Below, piece after piece: positions 30,467 to 31,669 of a stretch of DNA of 31,669 bases (its first letter is position 1; each line of letters starts with the position of its first letter). Origin of the DNA: a virus; IMG/VR virus record IMGVR_UViG_3300048822_000033, positions 1-31,669 of that record. One strand, given 5' to 3'. The notes beneath the pieces were generated by a model, which ran no database searches, was not told where the DNA came from, and saw only the letters and a list, made by a program, of their open reading frames with translations. Made by a program: the position numbers and the translations under genes.

Positions 30467-30776
30467 TTTCATTTCTTATCCTTCTCTCCAACAGGTTGGA
30501 TAACCTTTTGTAATTTGCATCGCCATAGCCATAGCCAGAGCCATCGCCATAGCCATAGCCAGAGCCATCGCCATAGCCATAGCCAGAGCCATAGCCAGAG
30601 CCATAGCCAGAGCCATCGCCATAGCCAGAGCCAGAGCCATAGCCAGAGCCATAGCCATCGCCAGAGCCATCGCCAGAGCCATAGCCATCGCCAGAGCCAG
30701 AACCATAGCCATAGCCAGAGCCAGAGCCATAGCCTACTGCTCTAGGCGCATATTCAATGGTTATCTTTGTGTCCAT
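30447..30776 (-). CDS. Gly-Tyr/Ser/Asp repeat protein, 109 aa
   Basis: TAGGAG lies 7 bases before ATG. A 14-residue leader (MDTKITIEYAPRAV) is followed by 36 Gly-x dipeptides (x = Tyr, Ser or Asp, residues 15-86), then a charged C-terminus (ANYKRLSNLLERRIRNETTA...). The start overlaps the previous gene by 16 bases, so it is coupled to it. The last six codons and the stop lie inside the hammerhead ribozyme. The repeat is likely disordered or phase-separating, or a flexible fibre; function is unknown. The other frames through the repeat are open too, as expected of such a DNA repeat. Confidence 0.65.
   Translation of the reverse strand: MDTKITIEYAPRAVGYGSGSGYGYGSGSGDGYGSGDGSGDGYGSGYGSGSGYGDGSGYGSGYGSGYGYGDGSGYGYGDGSGYGYGDANYKRLSNLLERRIRNETTADES
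30481..30495 (-). repeat. Second copy of the gene-junction repeat
   Basis: The same 15 bases as at 31457-31443, here inside the 3' end of the Gly-x repeat gene in a different reading frame, 9 bases before the ATG at 30472. AAGGA follows, so it gives a credible ribosome site for the alternative 121-residue ORF running through the hammerhead. Confidence 0.7.
30519..30734 (-). repeat. 36 tandem hexanucleotide units coding Gly-x
   Basis: Each unit is GGC plus TAT, TCT or GAT on the minus strand, so only two positions vary. The 3' part is a higher-order 24-base repeat (Gly-Tyr-Gly-Tyr-Gly-Asp-Gly-Ser) present nearly three times. Whole-unit slippage would keep the frame. Confidence 0.9.
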
Positions 30777-31066
30777 TCTTTAACTCCTACAATAGATTCT
30801 CGAGCTTTATCGCTTACTGGCAAAATCTCGATACCTTGAGAAAGATCAATAGTTGGAACCTCACAAGGAAATTTACATTCTTTGGGATTTGAGGTTCCAT
30901 GAACTGCAAGTTCACTTAAACTCGAAGCGCCTGCCCAATACCAAAGTCTACGGGCATTTTTAAGAGTCACTTCAAAGTAACCCGCGGCATTTGTAGTTTT
31001 GCTTTCAAGGTCACCGGCGAATACTCCAGCCGATTGAGTTCGAACAATTACATACTTTTTTTCCAT
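30761..31066 (-). CDS. Small phage accessory protein, DUF6948-like, 101 aa
   Basis: AAAAGGAG precedes the ATG, which shares a base with the preceding stop. The pattern KYVIVRTQSAGVFAGDLES, YFEVTLKNARRLWYWAGASSL then SELAVHGTSNPKECK and a C-terminal ILPVSDKARESI resembles the small phage family annotated as DUF6948. I make this match from memory and not by search. The fold is likely a compact beta domain. Function unknown. In this operon it directly precedes the Gly-x repeat gene. Confidence 0.6.
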   Translation of the reverse strand: MEKKYVIVRTQSAGVFAGDLESKTTNAAGYFEVTLKNARRLWYWAGASSLSELAVHGTSNPKECKFPCEVPTIDLSQGIEILPVSDKARESIVGVKEWTQR

Positions 31067-31440
31067 TATTTTTCTCCTTTTATAGTTTCTTTTTCAACAG
31101 GTTCCGGATCTGTCTTAATTTCTAGTTCCATGGTGTATAACCTAGGGCTTGTACAATACTCACTAAACTCCATGGCGAAGACGTCGTTGTCTCCCGACCC
31201 CTGTGCAACAAATGGTCTTAGCCACTCACAGAAATCCTCTATCCCACGGCCCCATTTTCTTTGCCCGACCAATACAATTTCTAGCCCATCTTCTCTACCT
31301 TTTTCGATACTGATTACCTTTTCTTGACTTTGATAGGCAGAATCATAGAGTTGGAAATCTTCCAGCTTTTCAAGAAGCTGTTCTTTTTTTAATCCCTTAT
31401 TAGTGGTGCAAGAAACTATCAGTTTACTATAATCGCCCAT
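31066..31440 (-). CDS. Hypothetical accessory protein, 124 aa
   Basis: ATG 31440 follows GGAGAGAAGTG, part of the repeated junction cassette; a GTG directly before it is in frame but less likely. The product alternates helices and strands (LIVSCTTNKGLKKEQLLEKL, LEIVLVGQRKWGRGIEDFCE) and ends EPVEKETIKGEK, resembling the end of the upstream product (QPVGEK). No family is recognised. Confidence 0.6.
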   Translation of the reverse strand: MGDYSKLIVSCTTNKGLKKEQLLEKLEDFQLYDSAYQSQEKVISIEKGREDGLEIVLVGQRKWGRGIEDFCEWLRPFVAQGSGDNDVFAMEFSEYCTSPRLYTMELEIKTDPEPVEKETIKGEK

Positions 31441-31658
31441 CACTTCTCTCCAACAGGCTGAGAACCAGCTGTAATCGGTTCACGTTTAAGACGAATGTCC
31501 CATGCACGTCTTTCTAACCATGTAGCAAGCATCTCTGCAGTTTTTGGTGCCATTCCGCAATGAGGTATATGACAAATTCTAATCGCACCATCACGACATT
31601 CTAGAATTACTCCGTGATGCGAAAACGTCTTTTTATTGGATTGATATTTAAGTCTCAT
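31440..31658 (-). CDS. Hypothetical accessory protein, 72 aa
   Basis: ATG 31658 preceded by GGAGAGAAGTG. The protein has HHGVILECRDGAIRICHIPHCG, with Cys/His pairs that could bind metal or simply be structural, then a helix (KTAEMLATWLERRAWDIRL) and a C-terminus of SQPVGEK. Its stop and the next start share a base. No family is recognised. Confidence 0.6.
   Translation of the reverse strand: MRLKYQSNKKTFSHHGVILECRDGAIRICHIPHCGMAPKTAEMLATWLERRAWDIRLKREPITAGSQPVGEK
31443..31457 (-). repeat. Gene-junction repeat copy with ribosome site
   Basis: CCTGTTGGAGAGAAG on the minus strand, directly before the start codon of the gene at 31440. The identical 15 bases recur at 30495-30481, and the last nine bases recur at the window edge (31669-31661). 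It contains the ribosome site GGAG. Confidence 0.7.
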
Positions 31659-31669
31659 CACTTCTCTCC
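31659..31669 (-). promoter_or_regulatory. Ribosome site at window edge, partial third junction repeat
   Basis: GGAGAGAAGTG immediately precedes the ATG at 31658. It matches the junction repeat so far as the window allows; the next bases beyond the edge would show whether the CCTGTT part is present. Confidence 0.6.

Noticed and set aside
30519-30734. CRISPR-like array
   Set aside because: The units are contiguous six-base repeats without spacers.
30476-30745. Ala/Leu/Met-repeat and His/Ser/Gln-repeat ORFs over the hexanucleotide region
   Set aside because: They are other frames of the same repeat. Only the Gly-x frame has a strong ribosome site and non-repeat ends with normal composition.

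Overview
The window reads as part of a tailed bacteriophage genome, most likely a short-tailed (podovirus-type) phage of a Gram-negative host. There is a terminase, portal, scaffold, capsid, connector and P22-gp10-like tail gene series, but no tape-measure, sheath or tail-tube gene. A GH108 endolysin followed by small membrane or exported proteins fits Gram-negative lysis. The DNA is AT-rich and gene-dense, with overlapping stop and start codons throughout. No integrase or repressor was seen, so lifestyle cannot be settled. The host is not identified.

Layout. Positions 1-3.5 kb (+): end of the recombination module (ERF annealing protein cut by the window edge, RusA-type resolvase) with small unknown proteins and an HTH/GNAT-like protein. 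3.5-11.1 kb (+): packaging and head module (small terminase, large terminase, virion-associated GG-motif proteins, portal, scaffold, major capsid protein). 11.1-11.6 kb: a small antisense island with a tRNA-Asn and a 57-residue ORF, bounded by a terminator and a foldable leader. 11.6-24.1 kb (+): decoration-like protein, terminator, head-tail connector, tail proteins, a P22-gp10-like giant protein and three GG-motif proteins probably ejected with DNA or carried in the virion, interrupted by a small membrane-protein gene with its own promoter. 24.1-27.9 kb (+): fibres, including a poly-glycine adhesin. 27.9-29.6 kb (+): lysis cassette. 29.6-31.7 kb (-): a convergent operon of small accessory genes.

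The most striking element lies on the minus strand at 30422-30466. It is a complete type I hammerhead ribozyme motif: every catalytic-core base is present, with a perfect 6-bp stem I, a 4-bp stem II and a GUC cleavage site. It overlaps the stop codon of a glycine-rich repeat gene and is followed by about 110 bases of unusually GC-rich, strongly foldable RNA before a small HTH gene. The ribozyme probably processes the accessory-operon transcript, and the RNA behind it may be an undescribed structured element.

Other notable points are two 5' leaders with mutually exclusive pairings that can hide the ribosome binding site, a family of virion proteins built from shuffled GG and Cys-x-Cys-x-x-Cys modules, and a repeated gene-junction cassette in the minus-strand operon.
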